Assembly: GCA_902806095.1 (NCBI GenBank)
Contig: CADCVF010000001.1
Coordinates: 1-57,600, forward strand
Direction: 5' to 3'
DNA: 57,600 nt
From: an uncultured Rubrobacteraceae bacterium
GTDB taxonomy: Bacteria; Actinomycetota; Rubrobacteria; Rubrobacterales; Rubrobacteraceae
Of the stretch, positions 48,356 to 56,310 are shown piece after piece. The notes below the pieces were generated by a model. That model ran no database searches and was not told the origin of the DNA. It worked only from the letters and a program-made list of their open reading frames with translations. Position 1 is the stretch's first letter, and every line of letters starts with the position of its first letter. The translations under genes were made by a program, and so were the position numbers.

Positions 48356-49282
48356 TCAGGTGAAGTGGTTCCAGCCGGTCAATCCGTCGACCGACTCACC
48401 TCCGCGCTCGAAGATGACATCGCTATCAGTAATCTGCCCGATCAGGGTAAGGGGGACTTCGACGCTGTTTGCCAGCGTGCCCAGGAGGGGCTCGGGGGCG
48501 CAGATCAGGAGCTCGTAATCCTCACCCCCTGTTGCCGCAAGGAACTCAGGGTCGTGCCCGAGAGACTCTGCGAGCTCTCTTGTATCGTCCTTGATGGGTA
48601 GGAGATCCAGGTCCACGATACATCCCACCCCGTCGCACACGTGTCGTACGTCCGAAGCGAGGCCGTCGGAGAGGTCTATCATGGCGCCAGCACCGAGCCT
48701 GGCAGCGGCGCGTCCGGCTTCGAGCCTCGGTTCCGGCCGCAAACACCTGCTGATGAGGCGTTCTTGGCCGGTCATGCCTCTCTCGAGGGCGAGTAGGCCG
48801 AGCGCCGAGGCACCGAGCTCGCCCGTGACCGCTAGAGAGTCGCCTGGGCTCGCCCCCGAGCGCAGTACAGGCTGCGTGGCCAGTTCCCCGAGGATCGCCA
48901 CGTCCACCGTGAGGACGTCTGCGCGGGTCGTGTCACCACCGAGCGGATAGACGCCGAACCTCTCGCAGGCCTCTACGACACCCGCAAAGCAGCGCAGCGC
49001 GGTCTCCGGAGCAGGCGCTCCCCCCGAGGTCAGGACGAACCTTGGGGTCCCCCCCATCGCCGCAACATCCGAGGCGTTGACAGCGACCGCCTTGTAGCCG
49101 ACGTCCTCGGGCGTGGCCCAATCTTCGAAGTGGTGGCCCGAGACGAGCATATCTGAGGCGGCTACCCACCTCCTGTCCCCGATCTCCAAAACGGCGCAGT
49201 CATCCCCGAGGGGTACGAGCACCTCAGGGGGCGCTGGAGGCAGGAGCGTCGAGATCCTACGTATAACCTCGAGCTCGTTCAA
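48356..49282 (-). CDS. thiL: Thiamine-monophosphate kinase
   Basis: A 308-residue ThiL of the AIR-synthase fold. VPLGDDCAVLEIGDRRWVAA binds metal and phosphate, DMLVSGHHFEDWATPEDVGY and KAVAVNASDVAAMGGTPRFV are hallmark ThiL stretches, and MIDLSDGLASDVRHVCDG and FLAATGGEDYELLICAP complete the site. It phosphorylates thiamine monophosphate to the active diphosphate. It is the last gene of a run on the minus strand that starts at a TPP riboswitch and includes thiT and thiamine pyrophosphokinase. It overlaps the membrane-protein gene before it by four bases. Confidence 0.93.
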   Translation of the reverse strand: MNELEVIRRISTLLPPAPPEVLVPLGDDCAVLEIGDRRWVAASDMLVSGHHFEDWATPEDVGYKAVAVNASDVAAMGGTPRFVLTSGGAPAPETALRCFAGVVEACERFGVYPLGGDTTRADVLTVDVAILGELATQPVLRSGASPGDSLAVTGELGASALGLLALERGMTGQERLISRCLRPEPRLEAGRAAARLGAGAMIDLSDGLASDVRHVCDGVGCIVDLDLLPIKDDTRELAESLGHDPEFLAATGGEDYELLICAPEPLLGTLANSVEVPLTLIGQITDSDVIFERGGESVDGLTGWNHFT

Positions 49283-49653
49283 CGACGCTCTTTGCCGAAC
49301 CAGCCGCGGGGATCGAGGAACCTCCTGTAGCGCCGAAACACCTCACGCCCGAGCGCCAACGCCGCAACCCAGAAGGCTACCTCTCCCAGGACCACGAAGG
49401 CCGAACTCGTCCAGGCCTTCTGCGCGGCGGAGAGCGGGGTTAGCAGTACGGCTGGGGCCGCTACCCAGAACAAGATCGCGGCCACAAGTAGGATTATTCC
49501 AAGGACCCGTGCCAGGCTGGCACTTTTCGGACCGCGAGGCTCTTCGTCCGCTCTTTGCCTGTGCTCCTGCTCGTTTATGGTTGCATCTCCCTGACGGCTC
49601 TCCAGAGAACGTCTGACTCTCTTTTCGTATACCAGGTACGCAGCGAGCGCCAC
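49279..49653 (-). CDS. Small two-helix membrane protein ('transporter suffix' type)
   Basis: About 124 residues; the conserved part is the last 85. Two helices, ARVLGIILLVAAILFWVAAP and WTSSAFVVLGEVAFWVAALA, are followed by ALGREVFRRYRRFLDPRGWF. This matches a family annotated as transporter suffix domain proteins, small membrane proteins of unknown function. The start is doubtful. GTG 49653 is given but has a weak ribosome site, and the frame overlaps the end of the Nudix gene by 79 bases. No ATG, GTG or TTG lies closer to the helices. Its stop overlaps the thiL start. Confidence 0.6.
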   Translation of the reverse strand: MALAAYLVYEKRVRRSLESRQGDATINEQEHRQRADEEPRGPKSASLARVLGIILLVAAILFWVAAPAVLLTPLSAAQKAWTSSAFVVLGEVAFWVAALALGREVFRRYRRFLDPRGWFGKERR

Positions 49654-50492
49654 TCGGTTTCCGTGACCCACACAGAAGCGTCGTGGGCCGCGGCCTCCGG
49701 TTCTATCTCTTCTCCTCGATGCTTTGCCAGAAAGCCCACGCCGGCGTAGAGCTCGGGATCGTCAGGGTTATGCCAGGGCTCGACCCTGGCCCACCAGGGG
49801 TCTTCGATCCCGGTCCGCACGCCGGTCTCTTCGTAGAGCTCGCGGCCGGCGCAGGCTTCGAAGTCCTCGCCTTCTTCGAGCATACCGCCGGGGTTCTCCC
49901 AGAGGCCCACGGGCGGTTTGCGGCGCCTTAATAGTAGCACCCGCGGCTCGGCGTCTTCGAGGTCCACGAGCACCGCTCCCGCCCCGAGGTTGGCCGGGAC
50001 CACGCCGGTGTCCTCGCGGGGTTCGAGAGGTGGGGGCGGTTCGTGTAAGGGCGGTTTGCGAACTGCCGCTACAGGCCCGGCGATGCGCTGGATGTTCTCG
50101 TGGCTCCACCAGCTCGGCAGCGACATCCACTCCCCGAGGGTTACCCACCTGTGGTCCAAGTGCTCCTCAGAGAGACGGACTTCTCCTCTACCTACTCGTC
50201 CTGCGTAGGTAACGGAGGCCAGCCGTCTCTTGCTCGGCGCCTCGCCGACCCAGGTGGCGATGATGCGCTGGGGAGGGATTAGGATGCCGGTCTCTTCGTA
50301 GAGCTCACGGACGGCACCCTCCTCGAAGCTCTCGCCTGGCTGGAGACGTCCGGCCGGCGGCTCCCAGGTACCCGTCGGGCGCTGGAGCAGGAGCATGCGG
50401 CCGTCCTCCCTGATAGGCAGGAGGCCGGAGACGAGATCCGCCTTCAAAGCGTGCCCGTACCGAAGATTTCGGGTCTGCCGTGCACGCGGCAA
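49575..50492 (-). CDS. Tandem two-domain Nudix hydrolase in thiamine operon
   Basis: A 305-residue protein with two complete Nudix domains. Box one is GRLQPGESFEEGAVRELYEE (about residues 48-67) and box two GGMLEEGEDFEACAGRELYE (about 203-222). Both keep the catalytic glutamates. The domains are joined by a proline-rich linker (KPPLHEPPPPLEPRED) that is partly encoded by a degenerate family C palindrome (50047-50069). It lies in the TPP-riboswitch operon. Some Nudix enzymes destroy damaged thiamine diphosphates, so a clean-up role for thiamine derivatives is a reasonable inference, but the sequence does not prove it. Confidence 0.88.
   Translation of the reverse strand: MPRARQTRNLRYGHALKADLVSGLLPIREDGRMLLLQRPTGTWEPPAGRLQPGESFEEGAVRELYEETGILIPPQRIIATWVGEAPSKRRLASVTYAGRVGRGEVRLSEEHLDHRWVTLGEWMSLPSWWSHENIQRIAGPVAAVRKPPLHEPPPPLEPREDTGVVPANLGAGAVLVDLEDAEPRVLLLRRRKPPVGLWENPGGMLEEGEDFEACAGRELYEETGVRTGIEDPWWARVEPWHNPDDPELYAGVGFLAKHRGEEIEPEAAAHDASVWVTETEWRSLRTWYTKRESDVLWRAVREMQP
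50047..50069. repeat. Family C palindrome, degenerate copy in Nudix linker
   Basis: AAGGGCGGTTTGCGAACTGC followed by CGC matches the complete copy at 29219-29242 at most positions. It lies within the coding frame of the tandem Nudix gene, between the two domains, and is translated as part of AVRKPPLH. Confidence 0.5.
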
Positions 50493-50505
50493 GTATATGG
50501 TCCGT

Positions 50506-50528
50506 AAGGGCGCTTCGCGAACCGTCCC
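50506..50528. repeat. Family C palindrome, degenerate copy before Nudix gene
   Basis: AAGGGCGCTTCGCGAACCGT followed by CCC matches the complete copy with a few changes. It lies between the DUF2071 stop (50532) and the start of the Nudix gene (50492), inside the operon. Confidence 0.5.
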
Positions 50529-50531
50529 GGC

Positions 50532-51299
50532 CTACGAGGTCACCCGTCGTGGTAGCCAAGCGAGTACGTCCAGACGTTTGGAGAAATGAAGGATCGGGTC
50601 TGTCTCAGGTGTCTCAAGACCTATCTGCTGCGTCATAGCGAGCGTGTGTATCTCGGCCTCGGCGGGCTGGAGGGGCCAGAGATGGTGGTGGACTTCTCCG
50701 CGGCGGACGTTGCCCCTCCTGTCCGCACTGTAGAGGCAGTAGCGCTCGGTCAGAAAGTTCTCGATGGACCCCTGATCTCTCTCGAAAGGTTCCCCCACGG
50801 GGCTGTAGCGGGCCGCGAATTCGGCCTCAGGGGCACCCCTGTGTGTCCTCACGCTCCTGTAGTCGATCTCGTCGCCTGAGGCGTGGCAGGACATCTCGGC
50901 GTCGAAGTAAGGCAGGTGGAATGTGGCGCGGGCGAGGCGCACGGCTACGCGGCTGTGGGCGTCGAGGGAGAAGAACCAGACGCCGGGCCTGCCTTCCGCC
51001 GTCACGTAGGTGCGGAGGTTTATCTCGGGGAAGTGCGAGAGCCCCGGGACGGCTGGTAGGAAGTGGGGCCTTACGCCGATCATATCGAAAGGTACGATGC
51101 CGAGCCAGGCGCTGCCTTCGAAGGTGTCGATGCTCAGGGTTGGCGGCACGAGGGGCCTGAGATCTTCCACTTCGACGGGCCAGTGCATGAAGAGCAGGTC
51201 CCGCCAGCTCATCCCGAGGGCCCACGGACCAGAGGGAATGGGGTAGGGGCGGTGCTCTATCCTGCCAAGAACCGTCTCGGGTCGAAAAGCCTTACGCAT
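50532..51299 (-). CDS. DUF2071 (YqjF-like) protein
   Basis: A 255-residue DUF2071 protein. WRDLLFMHWPVEVEDLRPLV and PPTLSIDTFEGSAWLGIVPF open it; VRPHFLPAVPGLSHFPEINL, RTYVTAEGRPGVWFFSLDAH and ATFHLPYFDAEMSCHASGDE are its conserved middle. Such YqjF-like proteins form a beta-rich acetoacetate-decarboxylase-like fold of unknown activity. It lies between thiamine pyrophosphokinase and the tandem Nudix gene on the same strand, so it may be expressed with the thiamine genes without being part of the pathway. Confidence 0.85.
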   Translation of the reverse strand: MRKAFRPETVLGRIEHRPYPIPSGPWALGMSWRDLLFMHWPVEVEDLRPLVPPTLSIDTFEGSAWLGIVPFDMIGVRPHFLPAVPGLSHFPEINLRTYVTAEGRPGVWFFSLDAHSRVAVRLARATFHLPYFDAEMSCHASGDEIDYRSVRTHRGAPEAEFAARYSPVGEPFERDQGSIENFLTERYCLYSADRRGNVRRGEVHHHLWPLQPAEAEIHTLAMTQQIGLETPETDPILHFSKRLDVLAWLPRRVTS

Positions 51300-51348
51300 A
51301 AGCGACGCCTATCTTAGGCTCTGCCAGCGCCGGAGTCCGTATACCCTG

Positions 51349-51993
51349 TCACGGGCTTTCGGTCTCTTGCACCACGAGGAGTGCGCCTTTCCCCACGCTT
51401 ACCCTTGCCTCGTTGCCGATCAGCTCGTTGTGGAACCCGAGGGTGTCTCCGGGCTCCAGGATGGCGTTCTCCAGCGGATACTCCATACCTTCGAGGGTCA
51501 CGCCGGCGGCAGGACCGGATAGGGGGAAAATCGAGACGCTATCCTGCCACGCTCCCTCCACCTTCCTCGAGCCGCCTTCGATCACGAACATCCGCCCCCA
51601 GTCCGCCACGACGGTGGAACGAAGGCCGATCCTCTCGGCGACGAGCAGGATGTGCGAGACGGCGAAGAGGGCTCCTGGCCTCCCCCCCATTGCGCAGAGC
51701 AGGTCGGCCGCTGTCGCCCCCCGCTCCCTGGCGGCAAGTACCGCGAGATGGCCGTCCATCTTGTCTTTCTTCACCGGATGGCGCTCCAGGGAGGCCCCGC
51801 GCCCCTCGACTTCCCGCGCGAGGTCTTCTCCCAACGAATCCAAATCCCCGACGACGAGGTCAGGCACGACCCCGGCCTCCAGCGCGTACCTGGCCCCGCC
51901 GTCGGCGGCGACTACCAGGTCTGCGCGTCCTGCGGCGCGCCTGAGCAGGTCCAGAGAGTCGGGAGAGCCGTTCAGGAAGATTGCGGCCAGCAC
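51349..51993 (-). CDS. Thiamine pyrophosphokinase
   Basis: A 214-residue thiamine pyrophosphokinase, converting thiamine plus ATP to thiamine diphosphate. LVVAADGGARYALEAGVVPD and LVVGDLDSLGEDL carry the family's catalytic aspartates, HPVKKDKMDGHLAVLAARER is the K-D-x-x-D region, and MGGRPGALFAVSHILLV is the glycine-rich loop. The KDKMD variant has methionine where threonine is usual. GTG 51993 starts one base after the thiT stop, so translation is probably coupled. Together with thiT it gives a salvage route for external thiamine. Confidence 0.88.
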   Translation of the reverse strand: MLAAIFLNGSPDSLDLLRRAAGRADLVVAADGGARYALEAGVVPDLVVGDLDSLGEDLAREVEGRGASLERHPVKKDKMDGHLAVLAARERGATAADLLCAMGGRPGALFAVSHILLVAERIGLRSTVVADWGRMFVIEGGSRKVEGAWQDSVSIFPLSGPAAGVTLEGMEYPLENAILEPGDTLGFHNELIGNEARVSVGKGALLVVQETESP

Positions 51994-51994
51994 G

Positions 51995-52552
51995 CTACGA
52001 GGTTTTCGAGCGCTGATAGTGCAGCTGTCTTGGCGAAGGCTGCGCACCTTCGAGCGCCTTCAGCAACACCACCGTGACCACGATAGCGATGCCAAGGCTT
52101 GGGACCAGGTACGCCGCGTTGTAGGCCGCCGAGTAGAGGTAAGGGTTCCAGCCCTCCGGCGCGAAGGAGGCGAAGAAGACCACACCCGAGAGGAAGTGGC
52201 ATGAGAAGCGCGCCAGGACGGCCACTGTGGCGCCCAGGATCGCACCCCGCACCGTGGGCTTGAAGAGTCCCGCGAGGCCCAGGGCGCCGAAGGCCAGAGG
52301 GTAGTCAAGGAGAAACTGCACGGGATGTACCACGTAAGGATCTATGGCGAGATCGAGCAGACCGTAAGCCGTCCCAGCGACGATGCCTACCTTCCAGCCT
52401 TGCCTGAGGGCGAGGAGTATCAAGGGGATCATCTCCAGCGAGACAGAGCCGCCGAACGGCATCTTGAAGAGCACGAAGAATCCCAGAACGAACGCCAATG
52501 CTACGGCGAGCGCCGCCTCGGTCAGTACCCTGGTGTCTCTGAAGGCGTTCAT
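51995..52552 (-). CDS. thiT: Thiamine-specific ECF transporter S component
   Basis: A 185-residue membrane protein of the ThiT family. Helices include LTEAALAVALAFVLGFFVLF, PLILLALRQGWKVGIVAGTA, GLLDLAIDPYVVHPVQFLLD and SLGIAIVVTVVLLKALEG. The motif GLLDLAIDPYVVHPVQFLLDY is the thiamine-binding and membrane loop, and YSAAYNAAYLVPSL is the other binding stretch. It captures thiamine and works with a shared energy-coupling module not found in this window. ATG 52552 follows AGGAGG by eight bases, downstream of a TPP riboswitch. Confidence 0.92.
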   Translation of the reverse strand: MNAFRDTRVLTEAALAVALAFVLGFFVLFKMPFGGSVSLEMIPLILLALRQGWKVGIVAGTAYGLLDLAIDPYVVHPVQFLLDYPLAFGALGLAGLFKPTVRGAILGATVAVLARFSCHFLSGVVFFASFAPEGWNPYLYSAAYNAAYLVPSLGIAIVVTVVLLKALEGAQPSPRQLHYQRSKTS

Positions 52553-52599
52553 ACGCGCACCCTCCTTCCGGTCTGCGGGGATGCGCCGATAAGAGATTC

Positions 52600-52690
52600 C
52601 GAGATCTCCCTGCGCCGGCATTACCCGGATCAGGTACAGCGGGTCGGCACCTGTGTGCCCTCTCAGCCTCACGGCTCCCCGGTCTTTGTG
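52600..52690 (-). promoter_or_regulatory. TPP riboswitch (THI element)
   Basis: On the minus strand the conserved parts occur in order: GGGGAGCC, GGCTGAGAGGG, ACCTGATCCGGGTAATGCCG and CGCAGGGAGA. This is the thiamine-diphosphate aptamer. It lies about 50 bases before the thiT start, and the ribosome site of thiT is just beyond it, so thiamine diphosphate should switch off the thiamine operon. Confidence 0.95.
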
Positions 52691-52696
52691 GCGCTC

Positions 52697-53257
52697 TTAG
52701 TGTAACCCACCACCGTAAACAGCACCACAGTTTGCACCCCAGAGCAACCCGAGCACGGTGGCGGCGTCGGTGATCCCACCCTCAGACACCAGGTGCAAAG
52801 CCTCCCCGAGTGGTACTTCCACCACCTGTATAAACTCAGTGGGCTCGGGCCGCGGACCACGCTCGTCCCTGACCGCCGTGCACCTGAACAGGTGACAGAC
52901 CTCCGTGCTCCGTCCCGTGCTCGTATGCATGGAGACCAGGTGCTCTAATCCTCGCGCCCTGTAGCCCGTCTCTTCGAAGAGCTCCCTACGCGCCGCCCGC
53001 TCGGGCTCCTCGCCCGCATCGACCCCACCACTCGGCAGCTCCAGCGTGAAGGCATCCAGAGGCTGCCTCCACTGGCGCACGAGCACCACGTCTCCCCCTT
53101 CCGTGACGGGCACTACAGCGGCGAACCCGCCGCTCTCCAGGACGCCGTACTCGATCCGCGCCCCGCCCGGTAGTTCAACTTCGTCCACCCGGAAAGCGCA
53201 CCACGGACTCCGATGCACGTACTCCCTTCCGAGCGTCCGCCAGCTACCATCTTCCAT
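52697..53257 (-). CDS. Nudix hydrolase, ADP-ribose pyrophosphatase type
   Basis: A 186-residue Nudix enzyme. LGREYVHRSPWCAFRVDEVE and LPGGARIEYGVLESGGFAAV lead into RQWRQPLDAFTLELPSGGVD; the Nudix box runs GGVDAGEEPERAARRELFEE, then TG. STGRSTEVCHLFRCTAV follows. The arrangement is that of ADP-ribose pyrophosphatases and close relatives. It ends just before the riboswitch, on the same strand. It could therefore read through into the thiamine operon, or the riboswitch promoter may lie inside it. It is the third single Nudix gene in the window. Confidence 0.87.
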   Translation of the reverse strand: MEDGSWRTLGREYVHRSPWCAFRVDEVELPGGARIEYGVLESGGFAAVVPVTEGGDVVLVRQWRQPLDAFTLELPSGGVDAGEEPERAARRELFEETGYRARGLEHLVSMHTSTGRSTEVCHLFRCTAVRDERGPRPEPTEFIQVVEVPLGEALHLVSEGGITDAATVLGLLWGANCGAVYGGGLH

Positions 53258-53280
53258 GCGGGAGAGTATAGAGCGGTACG

Positions 53281-53317
53281 CTCGTAGAGGCGGGGTTTGA
53301 AACCCCGCCTCTACGAG
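53281..53317. repeat. Family D palindrome, 18-bp arms
   Basis: CTCGTAGAGGCGGGGTTT (53281-53298) and its exact reverse complement (53300-53317) flank one base. It lies 24 bases upstream of the Nudix start and at the edge of a family B run. No second copy is in the window. Confidence 0.6.
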
Positions 53318-53328
53318 CTACCACCATT

Positions 53329-53430
53329 CTGAAATGCTGACAAGGCGGCAAAGCCGCCGTGCTGACAAGCGAAGGCTTAAGCCGGAGCGTGCTGAAATGC
53401 TTGCAATGGGGTCTTTGACCCCTTTGCAAC
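53329..53430. repeat. Family B repeat, locus 8
   Basis: TCTGAAATGCTGACAA, then GGCGGC-AAA-GCCGCC (53344-53358), GTGCTGACAAGC, a GGCTTAAGCC core and GTGCTGAAATGC. It ends in a hairpin, TTGCAATGGGGTC with GACCCCTTTGCAA (53401-53429, one mismatch). It reaches the stop codon of the ferredoxin gene and may be its terminator, just as locus 4 is for the Fe-S carrier. Confidence 0.7.
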
Positions 53431-53664
53431 CTACTCGAAGTAGTCGGCGGCCTTTGTGGTGTAGCTCTCCATGTCGTCGGGGACTTCGTCCTCGGGGAAG
53501 ATAGCCTCGACCGGGCACTCGGGTTCGCAGGCGCCGCAATCGATGCACTCTTCCGGGTTGATCATGAAGTGGTCACCGGCGTCGTAGATGCAGTCGACCG
53601 GGCAGACCTCGACGCAACTCTGGTCCTTGGTGCCGATACACGGCTCCGTGATCACATAGGTCAA
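53431..53664 (-). CDS. 7Fe-type ferredoxin
   Basis: A 77-residue ferredoxin: [20 protein letters not shown], then [20 protein letters not shown] and [20 protein letters not shown]. The first cysteine set (positions about 9, 17, 21) is spaced for a [3Fe-4S] cluster and CIDCGAC...CP for a [4Fe-4S] cluster, as in actinobacterial 7Fe ferredoxins of the FdxA type. It carries electrons at low potential, for example to cytochrome P450 or reductases. It stands alone, with the ATG after a GGAGGCCC ribosome site. Confidence 0.9.
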   Translation of the reverse strand: MTYVITEPCIGTKDQSCVEVCPVDCIYDAGDHFMINPEECIDCGACEPECPVEAIFPEDEVPDDMESYTTKAADYFE

Positions 53665-53815
53665 AAGGGCCTCCTCTCTGAACGTCTCGTAGCGGCTTTA
53701 TACCAGCCAGCCTCCACCCTCAACACCCGCCGTTGATTAGTGTCATCGCAGTACATGACCCCGATCATACGGCCGTGTGATCCTGGTCAAAAACCGCCCT
53801 TGCTGCGAGCCGTTC

Positions 53816-54568
53816 TCAGGTACGGGAGCGGAGTTCGGCGGGCTGGAGTATGGTTATGGTCTTGCTGCCGAGGTCGAGGATGCCTTCTTTGGCGAGGCGC
53901 GAGAGGGCACGTGAGAGGGCCTCGCGCGAGATCCCCGTCGCCTCGGCCATCTCCTGCCGGCTCAAGGAAGGCGCGAAGACGACGCCCCTCTTGGTGACGC
54001 GGCCCTCCTCTGTTGCGAGGTTCAGGAGCATCCGCGCCACCCTCTGTGGGGCGCTACGGAAGACCAGGTCACCGACGAGGTCTTCCAGCTCGCGGGTCCT
54101 CGCTGCCAGCGCCCTGGAGATCCTGACGGCGCCGCCGGGGAAGCGGCCCATGATCTCGAACAGGTCGTCGCGGAAGACAGCGTAGAGCACGCAGTCGGTA
54201 AGTGCCGTGGCTCCCTGGGTCTGGGTCCGGCCTTCGAGGGCCGCCCCGAGGCCGAGCACGGAGCCGTCGCCGACAACGCCGAGGATCTGATCCCGCGCCT
54301 TCGGCCCGCCCCAGGAACGGTAGAGCTTCACGCGCCCCTCGCCGACGAAGTACACGGCCCCAGAGGGCTCGCCCTCCCTGTAAAGGGCGGTGTCTGCGCC
54401 GAGCTCTAGCACCTCGGCCGCTATCGCGAGACCCTGGAAGAATCCCTCTTCGAGTCCTTCGAAAAGCTCGAACTCCTTGAGCCCGTCCAGCTTTGTCAGG
54501 TGTTCGACCGCCCGGCAGCGCGCGCCCGGCAACCGCGCCCAGGAAGGTGGCGCGTTCTCACCGTACAT
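53816..54568 (-). CDS. Crp/Fnr-family transcription regulator
   Basis: A 250-residue regulator. The cyclic-nucleotide-like domain is at about 35-150 (YREGEPSGAVYFVGEGRVKL, GDGSVLGLGAALEGRTQTQG). A long dimer helix follows, then the winged helix LSRQEMAEATGISREALSRA, LSRLAKEGILDLG. No cysteine set for an FNR Fe-S cluster is seen: the few cysteines are near the amino end and mid-domain, not in a cluster motif. The ligand is unknown. Its start lies 42 bases from the stop of the serine recombinase, so integration of that element has occurred just upstream and may have replaced its promoter region. Confidence 0.88.
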   Translation of the reverse strand: MYGENAPPSWARLPGARCRAVEHLTKLDGLKEFELFEGLEEGFFQGLAIAAEVLELGADTALYREGEPSGAVYFVGEGRVKLYRSWGGPKARDQILGVVGDGSVLGLGAALEGRTQTQGATALTDCVLYAVFRDDLFEIMGRFPGGAVRISRALAARTRELEDLVGDLVFRSAPQRVARMLLNLATEEGRVTKRGVVFAPSLSRQEMAEATGISREALSRALSRLAKEGILDLGSKTITILQPAELRSRT

Positions 54569-54609
54569 CGTCTCTTGTTCCTTCCGGCTCCCGTAGTCTC
54601 ACATACCCT

Positions 54610-56310
54610 TTATACGCTAAGTGAGGAAAGTTTGCTATCCGACGAACCCATCTCCGCTTCTTCCGCCACCTGCGCGAAGACGCCCGTGATCTCCAGGGGC
54701 CAGTCCGGTCGGAAGCGGACACCGAGCCTGAGCAGCTTGTAGATCTGGTGGCGCTCCTCTGGCAAGAGGTCCTCCAAGGCCCCACCGACCATGCCCGCGT
54801 AGGACTCCATCAGGGCGTCTCTATCATGCTCCAGGCGCCGAAGTGCCTCGCCCCTAGCCCGCGCCGTTTCCAGTTCGCGCTCGGCGGTCTCCCGAACCTC
54901 CTCCAGCTCCGAGAGCGCCGTGACCAGTTCCTCGTCCGTCATGTGGCCCTTCGCGGCGAGCCTGTGATAGCCGCGCCTCTCGACCTCGACCTCGGTCGTC
55001 TTCCTCGACCAGAACTCCGCGTCTCTCCGCGGGTCCCGTCCGGCGTCGGTCCGCTCTTCCTCTATGAGCCGGTCGATTCCCGCCCTTATCCGCTCGGGGT
55101 CACGCAACAGCCCGCGCACGAACCCCCACACCTGCTCCTCGATCTGCTCCGCCCGCAGGAATTTCCTGTTAGAGCAGTCCCGGCTCGGCCCCGTATTGTA
55201 GCGGGAGCGGCAGCTGTAGTAGTGAAACCGCCCGCCGCTCTTCTTCTTGTGGGCGCTGTTGGGCCTCAAGGTGTGCCCGCACTCGTCGCAACGCAGGACG
55301 CCGCCGGAGAGTTCCCAGAAACGTTTGGCCGCCTTCGAGGGCTTGCGCGCGTTGTCCTTGAGGCTCTGCCTCGCCGCCTCCACGACCTCCCACGACACGC
55401 CGGCTTCGGGCACCGGCACGAAGATCCATTCCTCCCTGGGGCGCGGCGTGTTGTTGTAGCGAACCTTGAACTCGCTGGCCGCCTCGTCCCAGACCTTGCG
55501 CCGCGTGGTCTTGCGCGTGTTCCACGTCCACAGTCCGTAACTGGCTCCTTTGTCCAGGTGGGCCGCGACCCCAGGCTCCACCAGCACCGCGACCTCCTCG
55601 TAGGTGTGTGGGGCATAAAGCTCGCTCCTAATGATGTTCCTGACGGTGGTGTGGTTCCACCGACCGATCCCGGAGGGCGCCAGTATGCCGTCCTGCTCCA
55701 AGGAGATACGCACGGAACGAACCGACACTCCTTCCGCTACTGAGCGGAATATCCTCCGCACCACCTCCATCTCCGGCTCGGACACCTCAAGGGCGTTGCC
55801 GTCCTCACTGGCTCGGTAACCGTATGCGCCCCGCCTCCGCTTTATGATTAGGCCACTCCTGCACTTCTCCAGGAGTCCGTCTTGCGTGCGCCTGGCGATC
55901 TCTTCTCGCTCCCATTCGGCGAACTCGTCCTGCATCGCGTCCCCGAAGCGGTTGCCGGTGTCGTCAAGGGCAATGAGCTTGACCCCCAGCTCCCCGAGAT
56001 CCTGATCCCAAAGGAGCCGGTAGAGCCGGCTCCGGAAGAGCCTGTTGCGCTTCTTGGCGAGCACGACGTCTATCATGCCGCTCTCCGCTAGTTCCATCAC
56101 GCGCCTGAGGCCGGGTCGGTGCGGGTCCGCGCCGCTGTGCCCGTCGTCCACGGCCTCCTCGACCACCACGTAGCCTTTGCGGGTCGTATAAGCGCGGAGC
56201 TCCCTGAGCTGGTCCGGTATCGAATATCCTTTCATCTGCTCCTCGGTGGATACGCGGGCGTAGAGTATTGCCCTCTTGAACCTTTCGCCGTTGCTCCGCT
56301 TCTTACTCAC
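54610..56310 (-). CDS. Large serine recombinase (integrase)
   Basis: A 566-residue large serine recombinase. The catalytic serine is in AILYARVSTEEQMKGYSIPD near residue 22; conserved arginines are in LAKKRNRLFRSRLYRLL. The recombinase domain runs from about 160 (GAYGYRASEDGNALEVSEPE) and the zinc ribbon is LRCDECGHTLRPN with YYSCRSRYNTGPSRDCSN. A coiled-coil tail (about 440-530) ends at the stop. Such enzymes integrate phages and islands between short att sites and need a directionality factor to excise. The gene lies at the edge of an element whose cargo continues rightward past the window. Confidence 0.93.
   Translation of the reverse strand: MSKKRSNGERFKRAILYARVSTEEQMKGYSIPDQLRELRAYTTRKGYVVVEEAVDDGHSGADPHRPGLRRVMELAESGMIDVVLAKKRNRLFRSRLYRLLWDQDLGELGVKLIALDDTGNRFGDAMQDEFAEWEREEIARRTQDGLLEKCRSGLIIKRRRGAYGYRASEDGNALEVSEPEMEVVRRIFRSVAEGVSVRSVRISLEQDGILAPSGIGRWNHTTVRNIIRSELYAPHTYEEVAVLVEPGVAAHLDKGASYGLWTWNTRKTTRRKVWDEAASEFKVRYNNTPRPREEWIFVPVPEAGVSWEVVEAARQSLKDNARKPSKAAKRFWELSGGVLRCDECGHTLRPNSAHKKKSGGRFHYYSCRSRYNTGPSRDCSNRKFLRAEQIEEQVWGFVRGLLRDPERIRAGIDRLIEEERTDAGRDPRRDAEFWSRKTTEVEVERRGYHRLAAKGHMTDEELVTALSELEEVRETAERELETARARGEALRRLEHDRDALMESYAGMVGGALEDLLPEERHQIYKLLRLGVRFRPDWPLEITGVFAQVAEEAEMGSSDSKLSSLSV

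Noticed and set aside
48356-49282. Possible selenophosphate synthetase (selD), which would support the selenoprotein
   Set aside because: Same fold superfamily, but the motifs and the thiamine operon context identify thiL; the SelD active-site Cys/Sec loop is absent.
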